This document shows positions 16,800 to 26,434 of a stretch of DNA of 64,000 nucleotides, piece by piece. Source of the stretch: Bdellovibrionales bacterium (GTDB lineage: Bacteria > Bdellovibrionota > UBA1018 > CAIMNF01); contig JAFEAO010000005.1 in NCBI GenBank assembly GCA_018266375.1, forward strand, positions 579,185-643,184, given 5' to 3'. Position 1 is the first letter of the stretch. Each line of letters begins with the position of its first letter. Under the pieces are notes generated by a model. The model did no database searches and was not told the origin of the DNA. It saw nothing but the letters and a program-made list of their open reading frames with translations. The position numbers and the translations under genes were made by a program.

Positions 16800-17579
16800 A
16801 TGCCAAAAATTCATTCATCCTCCATCGTTGTTCCTGGAGCCGAACTAGCAGCCGACGTCGAAGTCGGTCCGTTTTGTACCGTCGGGCCCAATGTTAAAAT
16901 GGGAGCGGGGAACAAGCTGATCAGTCACGTCGTGATTGACGGTCACACGACGATCGGTTCAAACAATACCTTTTTCCAGTTTTCATCGATCGGTGCGGTT
17001 CCGCAGGATCTCAAATACAAAGGCGAGAATACCGAGCTCATCATCGGCAACCACAACTTGATTCGCGAGTGCGTGACCCTGAACTTGGGCACCGTCCAGG
17101 GCGGAGGCAAAACCGTGCTCGGCGATCACAACTTACTGATGGCTTACGTCCACATGGGCCACGACTCGGTTGTGGGTAATCACGTGATTATGGCAAACGC
17201 GACTTCACTCGCGGGCCACGTCATCGTTGAAGACTACGCCAATATCGGCGGAATGACCGGAATCACGCAGTTTTTGCGCGTGGGCACCAACAGCTTCGTC
17301 GGCGGGCAGAGTCTGGTCGATCGTGACATTCCTCCGTTTGCCGTCGTCGTGGGCCAGCGCCCTTGCGAGGTAAAGGGCGCGAACATCATCGGCATGCGCC
17401 GCAAAGGCTACAAAGCCGATGCGATCACCGCGGTTAACGAGTCTTTGAAATTGTGGAAACGCACCGACGTAGCGAGGGAGCAATGCTTGCTCGAGATTGA
17501 AACTCAGTACGGCGATTTCCCCGAAGTAAAACAACTCGTCCAATTCATCCGGAAAAGCGAGAGCGGTTGCCTCAGATGA
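16800..17579 (+). CDS. lpxA: UDP-N-acetylglucosamine acyltransferase
   Basis: A 259-residue hexapeptide-repeat acyltransferase catalysing the first step of lipid A synthesis. It starts MPKIHSSSIVVPGA at ATG 16800, one base after the fabZ stop; an earlier in-frame TTG would add only four residues inside fabZ. The catalytic His lies in YVHMGHDSVVG and the C-terminal helical domain from about residue 190 is complete. Its TGA overlaps the next ATG (ATGA), coupling it to the lpxB-lpxK fusion. Confidence 0.95.
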   Translation: MPKIHSSSIVVPGAELAADVEVGPFCTVGPNVKMGAGNKLISHVVIDGHTTIGSNNTFFQFSSIGAVPQDLKYKGENTELIIGNHNLIRECVTLNLGTVQGGGKTVLGDHNLLMAYVHMGHDSVVGNHVIMANATSLAGHVIVEDYANIGGMTGITQFLRVGTNSFVGGQSLVDRDIPPFAVVVGQRPCEVKGANIIGMRRKGYKADAITAVNESLKLWKRTDVAREQCLLEIETQYGDFPEVKQLVQFIRKSESGCLR

Positions 17580-19672
17580 AGGTTTTGATCTCGGCGGCCG
17601 AAATATCTTCGGATCAGCACGCCGCGATCGTCGCGCGAGCCCTAACCGAGCTCCGTTCCGGGATGAAAAAACCCGTCCAGTTTTTCGGGATCGGAGGCCC
17701 GGCGCTCCGGGCGCTCCCTAACTTCCGCTGCGTGATCCAGGCCGAGAGCTTGCGAGCGATGGGGATCACCGAAGTTTTAAAAAAGATGTCGGTGTTCCGT
17801 AAAGCACTCGATACGATGGTGACACTCGTCGCCGCCGAGAAACCGGATTTAATCCTCACCCTCGATTATCCCGACTTCCACATGCGCCTGCTGAAGCGCG
17901 TTCATGACATGAACTTGGCTCCGCAAGCAGCCAAGATTTGCGGGATCCCTCCGAAAGTGTGGGTATGGCGTAGTGCACGCGTCGAAAAAATCCGTAAGTA
18001 CTACGACGGCGTGTGGGCGATCTTTCCGTTCGAGAAAACCTACTATCAGGCTCGCGGGATTCCGGTCATCGAGGAAGGCAATCCGCTGCTTTGGAAAATG
18101 ATGCAGCAAAAGCCAGAAAAAATCGTCGATCCCGACCGCGAGCTCGTGGCGGTGATGCCGGGCAGCCGCGACTCCGAGTGGGTGCATCTGCTCCCGATTA
18201 TTCCGAGCACGCTTGAACAGTTTGCCCATCGGATCGAGCGTGACGTGCGCGCGCTGGTACCCGTGCCCGAAGGTCTGCCGGTCGAGCATCTCAAGCAAGC
18301 ACTCCGATCTTCAAAACGCGTGCAGTACGAGTTTTTTCCGGGGGGATCGGTCCAAGCGTTATCGAGTGCGCGCGTGGGTTTGATTAAGTCCGGGACTTCC
18401 ACTCTTGAAGCCGTCATGCTCGGCTGCGCACCCGTTATTTTTTATCGCATGAATTACCTCACCGAAAAGTTTTTCGAACACGTCATGCGATACAAGGGTC
18501 CGGTTGGGCTTCCGAATATTTTACTCGGGACCAGGGACCGCACGCATTCCGTGTTTCCGGAGTTCCTCGGTCCCGAAGCCACACCAAAAGACTTGTCGAC
18601 CGCGCTTCAAAAGACTTTGCAGCACCCGCACGATACCGAGAACGCCATCAAGAGTGTTCAAAGTCTGATGCATGCCGAAGGCCCGGTGCCACAACGGATC
18701 GCCGATCAAATGCTTCAGTGGCATCAATCGCGGCCGGTAAAGATATCGGCACCCGAGTCAAAATTGAGTTTTTGGTTTATGTCTCAACTTTGGTCAGTCA
18801 TAAATTTTTTGCGTCGGCGCTTGTATCGCGCAGGGGTGTTCCACTCAAAGCCGCTACCGGTGCCTTCCGTGCTCATCGGTAATCTCCAATCCGGCGGAGC
18901 GGGGAAGACGCCTCTCCTCATCGAGCTTGCAAAAGAGGCTCTCGCACGTCGGTTGAAAGTCGCGGTCGTGAGTCGCGGTTACGGGGCAAAAAACCCGGAC
19001 GAAGTAAAAGTCGCTTTTCCAGGAGATTTAAATTTACGCCACGATGAGTTCGGCGATGAGCCGGTTGAAATTAAAACTGCGGTTCCTGAAATCTATCTCG
19101 GAGTCGGCGCGGATCGACATCAGGTCGTGCGGAACTTAGTGCAGCGGTCGTCGGATCGGGGAGATAAGATCGATCTGGTGTTGTTCGATGATGGATTTCA
19201 GAATCTCAAATTCAAACCATCGATGAGTATCGTGCTCAAGACGGCGCTCAGCCGTTCGCAGACCGTGTATCGTGATTTCGATTCGCAAGGCCGTTACGCC
19301 GATTACGTATTTGAAAATCCGGGACCCCAACTCGATTGGGAACCCGAGTTCTTGCCCGCACAGCCGATTTGGATCGTGTGCGGTATCGCCAACCCGTCCC
19401 GCATTAAGAACTTTTATGAGAGCCGCGGCGTTAAAGTCGATCGCGTCATCGCTTTTCCCGATCATCATCACTATAGTGAATCCGAAGTCAAAAAATTGAT
19501 ATCCGAAGCGAAATCCAAAAACATCAAAATTTTCATCACTGAAAAGGATGCGGTGAAGTGGAAGTCGTTCAAGCTCGACGAAGCGGTCGGCGTACTGAAG
19601 ATCAAGTTACGCAACCGGGAATGGATGAACGAAGTCTTCGACCGAATCGCTTGCATCCCATCTAACAAGTAG
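17576..19672 (+). CDS. lpxB-lpxK: Fused lipid-A-disaccharide synthase and tetraacyldisaccharide 4'-kinase (LpxB-LpxK)
   Basis: One 698-residue frame carries two consecutive lipid A enzymes. Residues 1 to about 385 are LpxB (GT19): AAEISSDQHAA replaces the usual AGETSGD start, then RAMGITEV, DYPDFH, PPKVWVWR, FPFEK, MPGSR, GTSTLEAVMLG and GLPNILLG in family order. Residues from about 402 are LpxK: P-loop GNLQSGGAGKTP (435-446), SRGYGAK, GDEP, DDGFQ, FPDHHHYS and TEKDAVK, all in family order. LpxB joins two acylated glucosamines and LpxK phosphorylates the product at 4', so the fusion covers sequential membrane-surface steps. Both halves have near-normal length (E. coli 382 and 328). An ATGA overlap couples it to lpxA. 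Confidence 0.93.
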   Translation: MKVLISAAEISSDQHAAIVARALTELRSGMKKPVQFFGIGGPALRALPNFRCVIQAESLRAMGITEVLKKMSVFRKALDTMVTLVAAEKPDLILTLDYPDFHMRLLKRVHDMNLAPQAAKICGIPPKVWVWRSARVEKIRKYYDGVWAIFPFEKTYYQARGIPVIEEGNPLLWKMMQQKPEKIVDPDRELVAVMPGSRDSEWVHLLPIIPSTLEQFAHRIERDVRALVPVPEGLPVEHLKQALRSSKRVQYEFFPGGSVQALSSARVGLIKSGTSTLEAVMLGCAPVIFYRMNYLTEKFFEHVMRYKGPVGLPNILLGTRDRTHSVFPEFLGPEATPKDLSTALQKTLQHPHDTENAIKSVQSLMHAEGPVPQRIADQMLQWHQSRPVKISAPESKLSFWFMSQLWSVINFLRRRLYRAGVFHSKPLPVPSVLIGNLQSGGAGKTPLLIELAKEALARRLKVAVVSRGYGAKNPDEVKVAFPGDLNLRHDEFGDEPVEIKTAVPEIYLGVGADRHQVVRNLVQRSSDRGDKIDLVLFDDGFQNLKFKPSMSIVLKTALSRSQTVYRDFDSQGRYADYVFENPGPQLDWEPEFLPAQPIWIVCGIANPSRIKNFYESRGVKVDRVIAFPDHHHYSESEVKKLISEAKSKNIKIFITEKDAVKWKSFKLDEAVGVLKIKLRNREWMNEVFDRIACIPSNK

Positions 19673-19679
19673 CTAAACT
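19651..19679 (+). promoter_or_regulatory. Putative promoter of the DUF3108 gene inside the end of lpxK
   Basis: TTGCAT (19651-19656), 17-bp spacer, TAAACT (19674-19679), 7 nt, ATG at 19687. No SD precedes the ATG. It would allow the last three genes of the cluster to be transcribed separately. Confidence 0.45.
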
Positions 19680-19686
19680 ATTGTTA

Positions 19687-20679
19687 ATGAAAAACAATTG
19701 GAATTCAGCCGCCTGTGGATTCGTCGCGTCGGTGGCTCTCATCGCGGGTTGTTCCTCTTCCAGCAATCTCAAAAAATTTGATGATGGGGACATCAGCAAA
19801 GAGATCTCCGCCGATATCGCTAAAAAATTTGAAGTGAAGGATGTCGCCGTGGTTGCAACTCCAGGCACGACCGCAACGGCGACCCCGAAGTCGACTCCGG
19901 TACCAAAAAGGAAAAAGGGCAAGGAGACCAAAGTGAGCAAAGCTCTTGAAGTATTTGCATGGCCGGCAAGTCGCCGTCTCCCGAAAATGCCTTTCGAGAT
20001 CGGCGAGAAGCTCGAGTACGACATTCGTTTCATCGGCATCGATGCGGCTCACTTGAATGTGGAATTATTGCCTCCAAAAATGCTGGGTGATCGCCAAGTC
20101 TATCACATCAGTGCCCATGCCAAGACTGCGAAGCTGTTCGAACTCGTTTACCGCGTGGACGACCGTATTGAAAGCTTCTGGGATTATGACGGACTCTTCT
20201 CACATAAGTTTATGATGGATCTCGACGAGAGCAAGCAATCGCGCAAGCTCATCGAACTCTACGATTACGAAAAGAAGAAAAGCTTTTTTTGGAACCGTGT
20301 CGACCATGTCGAGAAAGGTTTGAGCGAACAGAAAGAACAATACGATATTGCGCTGTGGTCGCAAGATCCGATTTCGTCGCTCTATTATCTGCGGATTGCG
20401 GATCTTCCGAAGAACCCGGCTAAAGAGTTCCGCTATCCGGTAATCATCGACGGCAAACCTTGGGAATCGGTGTTGAAATTCCAAAAACAAGAAAAAATTT
20501 ACGCCGGCGGTAAGGATTTTACGGCCAACGTCTACAGCCTCGACAACTACCAAAACGGCGAACTTAAAAATAAGGACAACAAAGTTTGGATCTCGGATGA
20601 CGAGCATCGCTATGTTTTGCGTATCGAAGCTAAAGTGAAAGTCGGCTCGTTCGCGATCGCACTCAATAAAATTTTATGA
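19687..20679 (+). CDS. DUF3108-family lipoprotein
   Basis: A 330-residue lipoprotein: signal peptide with lipobox IAGC near residue 20, then a Thr/Pro-rich linker (about 55-75) and, from about residue 95, a beta-rich domain beginning PFEIGEKLEYDIRF, typical of DUF3108. In that family, proteins are periplasmic or outer-membrane associated with no established activity. I prefer ATG 19687 to the upstream TTG at 19681. It overlaps waaF by 4 bp (ATGA), so a role in LPS assembly or transport is a reasonable but untested inference. Confidence 0.85.
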   Translation: MKNNWNSAACGFVASVALIAGCSSSSNLKKFDDGDISKEISADIAKKFEVKDVAVVATPGTTATATPKSTPVPKRKKGKETKVSKALEVFAWPASRRLPKMPFEIGEKLEYDIRFIGIDAAHLNVELLPPKMLGDRQVYHISAHAKTAKLFELVYRVDDRIESFWDYDGLFSHKFMMDLDESKQSRKLIELYDYEKKKSFFWNRVDHVEKGLSEQKEQYDIALWSQDPISSLYYLRIADLPKNPAKEFRYPVIIDGKPWESVLKFQKQEKIYAGGKDFTANVYSLDNYQNGELKNKDNKVWISDDEHRYVLRIEAKVKVGSFAIALNKIL

Positions 20680-21716
20680 ACCGTATTTTAGTGCGAGCAC
20701 CCAACTGGATCGGCGACCAGGTACTCGCATACCCCTTCTACCGAGAACTCAGGCTCGCCTACCCGGAAGCCCGAATCGCGGTCGTTTGCACTTCATACGT
20801 GGCGGACATCCAGTTCAAAGGCTTCATTGATGAGGTGTTCGTGCTCCCAAAGAAACACGGCGATTCGATACTCAAGCGCACTCTCGACATCTTTAAATTC
20901 GCAAAGCACATTCGATCGCGTGGCCCTTGGGATTTGGGGATCTCGCTTCCGAATTCGTTCGGCGCGGCACTTCTGTTGAAGCTCGCGCACGCCCGCATCC
21001 GTCGCGGTTACGAAACCGACTGGCGAGGATGCTTGCTGACGGAGCGGGTGCGCTGGGATGGATCCTCCGACACCCATCGCGCTCAGGCTTATCTAAATTT
21101 GCTGCTCAACCGACCGGTCGTCGACGTGCGCGGCTATTGGGCCACCTCAAAAGAATCGGATTTTGACGCCGTTAAGCATTGGCCCGATGTAAAACCGATC
21201 GATCCGCCGGATAGCCCGTACTTTATCGTAGCACCCGGCGCGACCGCGGATTCTCGCCGTTGGTCGACCGCGCAATTCGGCGAGCTGATCGTTCAAATTC
21301 AAGCAAAACATAAATGGCGAGCTGTTGTGATCGGCGGACCTGCTGAGCAAAAATTGGCGCAGGAGTTCGAAAAAGCTGGGGTTCCGGTTGAGGATTTTAC
21401 CGCGCGTGGGGCGGTTTCTTCACATTGGAAGTTGTTTTGTCAGGCAAAATTCGCGATCACGAACGAATCCGGCCTCGCTCACGTTGCATCCCTATGCGGT
21501 GCCAAGGTACAAATTATATGTGGGGCCGCCGATCCGAAGCGGACGCGTCCGATCGGGCCGGGCTTAGTGCAAGTTGCGTTGAACCCGGTCGAATGCTGGC
21601 CCTGCGAGCGCAATCAATGCCGTTGGAGAGATTCGCGTTACAACCAATGTTTGAATGGAATCGCACCCGAGCGGGTGATCGAGGAAATGAATGTCGGATT
21701 CTTCAATCAACTCTGA
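20676..21716 (+). CDS. waaF: Lipopolysaccharide heptosyltransferase (GT9, WaaF-like)
   Basis: A 346-residue GT-B glycosyltransferase of family 9. The N-terminus ILVRAPNWIGDQVLA is the WaaF signature, and ESGLAHVAS with the preceding Asn belongs to the ADP-heptose binding site. It adds heptose from ADP-heptose to the LPS inner core in the cytoplasm. The C-terminal Cys-rich segment (ECWPCERNQCRW) matches the four-Cys region seen in many WaaF/OpsX proteins. It is coupled to the DUF3108 gene and overlaps the next glycosyltransferase by 26 bp. Confidence 0.9.
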   Translation: MNRILVRAPNWIGDQVLAYPFYRELRLAYPEARIAVVCTSYVADIQFKGFIDEVFVLPKKHGDSILKRTLDIFKFAKHIRSRGPWDLGISLPNSFGAALLLKLAHARIRRGYETDWRGCLLTERVRWDGSSDTHRAQAYLNLLLNRPVVDVRGYWATSKESDFDAVKHWPDVKPIDPPDSPYFIVAPGATADSRRWSTAQFGELIVQIQAKHKWRAVVIGGPAEQKLAQEFEKAGVPVEDFTARGAVSSHWKLFCQAKFAITNESGLAHVASLCGAKVQIICGAADPKRTRPIGPGLVQVALNPVECWPCERNQCRWRDSRYNQCLNGIAPERVIEEMNVGFFNQL

Positions 21717-22890
21717 GAATCGAGATGAGCCGAAAGTTTTATTCGTCTACTTGAGCGGTTCTTACGGAGACGACGAGCAGCTTGCGCTCGAAGATATCTT
21801 CGAACTCAATGCGCAGGGCTTGAACTGGCGCGCGCTCTGCTTGAATGGTACGACCCTGCATCAGCGATTCCTCACTTTCGGCAAGAGTAAGACCGTCACG
21901 GTCGATGCAGTCCCGAATTTTTTCTTGGATCGCGATTTCCGCGACGTTCTCTATAAAGAGATCGAGAACGGAGTAAATCTGATCCACGTTTATGGAAGCG
22001 AGCACTTGGGTTCGATCTTGCCATGGATGCTTAAGTATCCGCGCGTATCGGTTGTCGTGAGCGAAGGCCCGAACGTCGAAAAAAACATTCGTCACTTCTT
22101 CCAGTCGTTCTTCTATTCGCGGATCGATTCCTTCCTGGTTCCTTCGAGCGCGATCAAGCGCCGGATCCAGGCCATGCGCTCTTCGCTTGGGGGTAAAGTC
22201 CGTGTTGTTCACCCTGGTCTTGATTTCAACATCTTTAATCCCGAGCACTTCGACTTCACCTTGCTCCGCCAAAAATGGCAGATCGACCCGAACACCTATC
22301 TCGTCGGGATGATCGCCGGGCGCGAATACGTCAAAGCACAAGCAGCTTTCATCAAGGCCGCGGCTTCCTTCCTCCGTAACGAAGAGCTCGCACGCCGGAC
22401 CAAGTTCGTGATCATAGGATTCGAGAGCGAGGGAAACAAAAATTTGATCGACTTGATCGATCAGTTCCACCTTCAAGATCAAATTTTGCTCGTGCCGGAA
22501 GAAGAATCGATCCCGAAGGTTTTAGGGACTCTCGACGTTTACGTCCTTCCGTCGAGTAAAGCGATGTTCGGGATTCAAGCGATCGAATCGCTCGCGATGG
22601 GTACGCCGATCATCTGCGCATCGAGCTTGGATTCGCTTGAGTGGATCGGCAACTCACAAGGCGGATTGCTCATGCGTTCCGGCGATTCGTTTGACTTGCA
22701 ACGTAAGCTCCGCATGATGCTCGAAGATCCCGAAGAACTGAAAGTGATGGGGGAACGCGCGGTACAATACGCTCGCGAGCAGTATGATCGTCGTACGCGC
22801 ACCGATCGCTTGCTGCAGATTTATGAGCGGTCGCTTCGTCGCCGCGCACTTCGCGTCAAATCAGCTAAAAAAACCACCGAGAAAGTCTAG
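21691..22890 (+). CDS. Family 4 glycosyltransferase (LPS core?)
   Basis: A 399-residue GT-B protein of GT4 type. The N-terminal domain has an LFVYLSGSYGDDEQLA start; the C-terminal domain has GMIAGREYVKAQ and an ESLAMGTPIICASS segment whose first Glu belongs to the EX7E nucleotide-sugar site. The start ATG 21691 lies within waaF and is preceded by GAGGAA. It presumably extends the LPS core after WaaF. Sugar specificity is unknown. The protein ends in a basic helix (RRRALRVKSAKK) that may bind the membrane. Confidence 0.83.
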   Translation: MSDSSINSENRDEPKVLFVYLSGSYGDDEQLALEDIFELNAQGLNWRALCLNGTTLHQRFLTFGKSKTVTVDAVPNFFLDRDFRDVLYKEIENGVNLIHVYGSEHLGSILPWMLKYPRVSVVVSEGPNVEKNIRHFFQSFFYSRIDSFLVPSSAIKRRIQAMRSSLGGKVRVVHPGLDFNIFNPEHFDFTLLRQKWQIDPNTYLVGMIAGREYVKAQAAFIKAAASFLRNEELARRTKFVIIGFESEGNKNLIDLIDQFHLQDQILLVPEEESIPKVLGTLDVYVLPSSKAMFGIQAIESLAMGTPIICASSLDSLEWIGNSQGGLLMRSGDSFDLQRKLRMMLEDPEELKVMGERAVQYAREQYDRRTRTDRLLQIYERSLRRRALRVKSAKKTTEKV

Positions 22891-23493
22891 TTACAGATGG
22901 TAAGTTAGCGCGAACATGAACTGAAGAATCAAGGCTTCTTCGACCATGTCGCCGCTCGTGGCGTGAGAGAACTTCGCCGGGAAGGCTAAGTTTATGTGTA
23001 TCTGAGGTCCATAAGAAAGGTGAGTGGTGAGTGGGACTTCGATGCCCCCGAAGACTCCACCGACGAGACCCGTGGCGTCGTAAGATCCGTCATCCGCCGT
23101 GAATCTGCGTATCCCGATCTCGGGACCGAAGTAGCCTGAAAAATTTTCGTAGTTTTTAAAAAAGATCAGCTGGCCGAGAATCGTGGTCTGGCGATCGGCG
23201 GCGTTACCGATGCTCATGGCGTAAGTGTCGTAATGAATGCCCAAACCGATGCTCGAGAACTCCGAAGTTTCCTCGATACCGTAGAAACTGAATCCGATCT
23301 CACCTCCGAATCCGAATACGGCCGTGCTGTCTTCTGTCGGCTGCAAACGGTTATGAACGGTAAAGCCCGCAAGCCCGCGAATATAGAACGGACGCGTATA
23401 AGGCTGAGGCTCGCCTTTTTCGACCGCGGCGTGGGCGCCCAAGCCGACTAGGGACAACAAAATCGTTGCTAAAATGAGGTGTTTTTTACCCAA
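22891..23493 (-). CDS. Outer-membrane beta-barrel protein, unknown function
   Basis: A 200-residue exported protein with signal peptide (about residues 1-22) and alternating beta strands (FYIRGLAGF, GFGGEIGFSFYG, IGLGIHYDTY, SYGPQIHINL) ending in a strand FMFALTYHL, as expected for an 8- to 10-stranded barrel. The start is TTG 23493, two bases after the glyS stop, with GGAAG upstream in the glyS end. It converges with the GT4 gene with no gap, so antisense overlap of transcripts is likely. Confidence 0.75.
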   Translation of the reverse strand: MGKKHLILATILLSLVGLGAHAAVEKGEPQPYTRPFYIRGLAGFTVHNRLQPTEDSTAVFGFGGEIGFSFYGIEETSEFSSIGLGIHYDTYAMSIGNAADRQTTILGQLIFFKNYENFSGYFGPEIGIRRFTADDGSYDATGLVGGVFGGIEVPLTTHLSYGPQIHINLAFPAKFSHATSGDMVEEALILQFMFALTYHL

Positions 23494-23495
23494 AA

Positions 23496-24866
23496 TTAAA
23501 CCGGCTTCCAGTTCGCCATTTTATCGTGAATGTATGAGACGAGTTTGTCGGCGCTGATGCGCTCTTGAGTCATGCCGTCGCGTTCGCGAATCGTCACGGT
23601 GTTATTCGGCACGCCGTCGTAATCGATGGTCACGCAGAACGGGGTTCCGATCTCGTCTTGGCGGCGATAGCGCTTGCCGATGGTACCACTCTCGTCGTAA
23701 GTCGCGCGGTAATGCTTCTTCACGTCGGCGTAGACTTTATCGGTCATTTCGAGAAGCTCCGGTTTTTTCATGAGCGGGAACACGGCGACCTTGTAAGGCG
23801 CGAGTTTTGGATGGAGCTTCAAAACGGTGCGTTCGCCTTCCAAGCGATAGGCATCGCACAATGTCGCAAGCAACACTCGGTCGCAACCGACCGAAGTCTC
23901 GATCACGTAAGGCAGGTATTTTTCTTTTGCGGCTTCGTCGAAGTATTCGAGCTTCTTCGAGCTGAACTCCTGGTGACGACGCAAATCAAAGTCCGAACGG
24001 TTGTGGATCCCCTCGATCTCTTGCCAGCCGATCGGGAATTCGTACTCGACGTCGAACGCGGCCTTTGCGTAGTGAGCGAGCTCGCCCGGTCCATGCTGGT
24101 GGAACCGAAGTTTTTTAGCGCGGAGACCGATGCCATAGTGCCAGTCGACGCGCATTTGCTTCCATTTCTCGAACCATTCCATATCGGTGCCAGGCTTCAC
24201 GAAAAATTGCATCTCCATTTGTTCGAACTCGCGGGTACGGAAGATGAAGTTACCCGGAGTGATTTCGTTTCGGAACGCTTTACCGATCTGAGCGATCCCG
24301 AACGGGACTTTTTGGCGCGCGGTCTGTTGCACGTTCTCGAAGTTGACGAAGATTCCCTGAGCCGTTTCCGGGCGGAGGTACACGAGCGCCGAACTGTCTT
24401 CGAGCGGACCCATGTGAGTCTTGAACATGAGGTTGAACTGACGTGGCTCGGTCAATGTTCCGAACTTCTCGCATTCCGGGCATTGATTTTTTTTTAAGAA
24501 CTCCGGATCGAGCTTGTCGGCGCGGAAACGCGACTTACAGTTTTTACAATCGATGAGCGGATCGACAAAACCTTCGACGTGGCCCGAAGCTTCCCACACG
24601 CGCGGGTGCATGAGAATCGAAGCGTCGACGCCTTCGACGTCGTCTCGATTGGTCATCTCGCGCCACCAAGCTTCTTTAAGATTGAGTTTCAATTCAACGC
24701 CGAGCGGGCCGTAGTCCCAACATGATCCGATCCCGCCGTAGATTTCGGAGGATGGAAAAATAAAACCGCGGCGCTTACACAGCGATACGAGGTCTGCAAA
24801 TGCAGTGAGTTCTTTTGATTCTACTGGTGCTGAGGCAGAGGCGTTGGTCGAAGGCGTGTCGTTCAT
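23496..24866 (-). CDS. glyS: Glycyl-tRNA synthetase (dimeric alpha2 type)
   Basis: A class II aminoacyl-tRNA synthetase of the single-chain GlyQS type. From ATG 24866 it gives 456 residues, the normal size. [21 protein letters not shown] start (residues 20-40), [10 protein letters not shown], a zinc-binding CKNC...CPEC pair, motif 2 around FRNEITP and motif 3 region GCDRV are visible. An upstream extension of 30 codons in frame lacks the family start and is not used. A 50-bp gap separates it from the M28 gene. Confidence 0.95.
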   Translation of the reverse strand: MNDTPSTNASASAPVESKELTAFADLVSLCKRRGFIFPSSEIYGGIGSCWDYGPLGVELKLNLKEAWWREMTNRDDVEGVDASILMHPRVWEASGHVEGFVDPLIDCKNCKSRFRADKLDPEFLKKNQCPECEKFGTLTEPRQFNLMFKTHMGPLEDSSALVYLRPETAQGIFVNFENVQQTARQKVPFGIAQIGKAFRNEITPGNFIFRTREFEQMEMQFFVKPGTDMEWFEKWKQMRVDWHYGIGLRAKKLRFHQHGPGELAHYAKAAFDVEYEFPIGWQEIEGIHNRSDFDLRRHQEFSSKKLEYFDEAAKEKYLPYVIETSVGCDRVLLATLCDAYRLEGERTVLKLHPKLAPYKVAVFPLMKKPELLEMTDKVYADVKKHYRATYDESGTIGKRYRRQDEIGTPFCVTIDYDGVPNNTVTIRERDGMTQERISADKLVSYIHDKMANWKPV

Positions 24867-24915
24867 ATCTGATGAGAATAGCAGGTCCGATCTTGTCGAA
24901 AAAGAGCGAAAGATC

Positions 24916-25896
24916 CTATTTTTGCGACCAAAGTAGTTGAACGGTAGTCTGCGCAACGATCTTTAGCACGTCGCGTGAGATGTACTTGGACGTATCGTCG
25001 ACGGTATGCCACTCGGGCGGGAACCGGCCGTTTGGATCCACGAAAATCAAATCCACCATCGGGATACCAGTGCCCTTCGCGACAAACACGTGATCATCGA
25101 TGATCGAACCGATTTCGAAATCGGGAAAGGTATCGCCGTATCCTAAAGTTTTAGCGGCCGCGAGAATTCCGTTGATGACCTGAGGAGCATTCTTCTTGGA
25201 AAACGATTCGATCGGGAACATCGAGCCGATCCGTCCAACCATGTCGTAGTTGATTCCGAATTTCGGTAGTTCCGTCTTCGGTACGCGATCCTTGGCCCAC
25301 ATCTGAGTGCCGAGACAGTAGGTGTCTTCGGGGCCGCGTGGATTACCCCAGTCCTCCGCATCAAAAAAAGCAAAATCGATTCCGAATTCAGGCGGAGCCA
25401 ATTTTGCCGCTTTTGCGATCATGAGGAGCACGGCAACGCCGCTTCCGCCGTCGTTCACGCCGGGCACGGGCTTCTTGCGGTTGGCCGCGACCGGATCCTC
25501 ATCGGCCCAAGGGCGGTTATCCCAATGAGCGGAGAGAAGATAACGTGTCTTCGCTTCAGGATTGACTTGCGCAATCACGTTGTAGACCGGGATTGTTTTG
25601 CCGTCCCAGGTTTTAGCGGTTCCGTTTTGCTCGGTAACGGGGATGCCGATATCTTTGAGCTCTTTGACGAGCCAGTCGTGAGCTTTTTTGTGAGCGTCGG
25701 TGCCGGGAACTTTCGGTCCGAATTTTTCATAGGCGAGAATGATCGACCAAGCGTAGTTCTCGTCGACCGTCGGGCCGACTTTCGCCATCGATACCGGCTC
25801 GGGCGCTTTCTCGGCAACGGGAGCAGCGGGTTTGTCCTCAGATTTAGAAAAACATCCGGACAAAGCTAACAGAGATAAAAGGAGCGCGGACTTCAT
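24916..25896 (-). CDS. M28-family zinc peptidase or glutaminyl-cyclase-like lipoprotein
   Basis: A 326-residue lipoprotein (lipobox LSGC, Cys15) with an M28 alpha/beta fold. Likely zinc ligands are His and Asp in SAHWDNRP, Asp in GVNDGGSG, the Glu-containing FFDAEDWG and His in EWHTVDDT. The DAEDWG and single-zinc layout resemble glutaminyl-peptide cyclotransferases as well as aminopeptidases, so either an N-terminal cyclase or an aminopeptidase is possible. It acts at the periplasmic face of the membrane. Its start overlaps the stop of the upstream Mpo1-like gene (TAATG). Confidence 0.85.
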   Translation of the reverse strand: MKSALLLSLLALSGCFSKSEDKPAAPVAEKAPEPVSMAKVGPTVDENYAWSIILAYEKFGPKVPGTDAHKKAHDWLVKELKDIGIPVTEQNGTAKTWDGKTIPVYNVIAQVNPEAKTRYLLSAHWDNRPWADEDPVAANRKKPVPGVNDGGSGVAVLLMIAKAAKLAPPEFGIDFAFFDAEDWGNPRGPEDTYCLGTQMWAKDRVPKTELPKFGINYDMVGRIGSMFPIESFSKKNAPQVINGILAAAKTLGYGDTFPDFEIGSIIDDHVFVAKGTGIPMVDLIFVDPNGRFPPEWHTVDDTSKYISRDVLKIVAQTTVQLLWSQK

Positions 25897-26369
25897 TAGG
25901 CGGTCGTCGTCGGCTTATAGTAACCGATCACCCACGAGAAAATCCAAAGTGGCCCAATGAAGAGATGCTCGAGTGTCGTCAAGAACGCGGGAGACTTTTT
26001 TTCGTAAACGTAGTGACCCCAGAGTTGGAATATCCACGCGATCACTTGAAGGGTGACGAGTACCGGAATGGTGAGGTGACGCGCGATCAGGTAATTAAAG
26101 ATCGTGTAGAGCGTGAATGGGATCGCGAGTTTCTTATCAACCTTGAAAGCAAAAACGCAGCCCCAAAGCGAGAGCAAAGCTCCGAGATCGATTCTGAACA
26201 ACGACTCGGGAGCCGGCGTCCAGAGCACGACGTAAGACAAGAGCCCGAGAAGGCTGAACATCACCAGTGGCACACCGATCAGATGGGTCATCTTGTTACC
26301 CTTGGTGCGGTGGTACTGTTCGTAGTCTTTGAAGTAAATCATCAGCGCGGACGACGGTAAAGTATTCAT
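25896..26369 (-). CDS. Mpo1-like (DUF962) membrane protein
   Basis: A 157-residue protein with four hydrophobic segments. The N-terminal HRTKGNKMTHLIGVP and the later QLWGHYVYEKKSPAF, each with conserved His, define the Mpo1/DUF962 family; the yeast member is an iron-dependent dioxygenase for 2-hydroxy fatty acids. The bacterial role is not established, but a 2-hydroxy fatty acid substrate would suit an organism with hydroxylated lipids. The start is ATG 26369; it is coupled to the M28 gene. Confidence 0.85.
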   Translation of the reverse strand: MNTLPSSALMIYFKDYEQYHRTKGNKMTHLIGVPLVMFSLLGLLSYVVLWTPAPESLFRIDLGALLSLWGCVFAFKVDKKLAIPFTLYTIFNYLIARHLTIPVLVTLQVIAWIFQLWGHYVYEKKSPAFLTTLEHLFIGPLWIFSWVIGYYKPTTTA

Positions 26370-26434
26370 AATTTAAGCCTAAACCTAGGGTTTTCCAGAA
26401 GCAATGTCAATTGACTGGTGGCATTTTGACGGAC

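Noticed and set aside
24867..24956. Upstream extension of glycyl-tRNA synthetase by 30 codons
   Set aside because: The added residues do not match the family N-terminus, and ATG 24866 gives the usual length.
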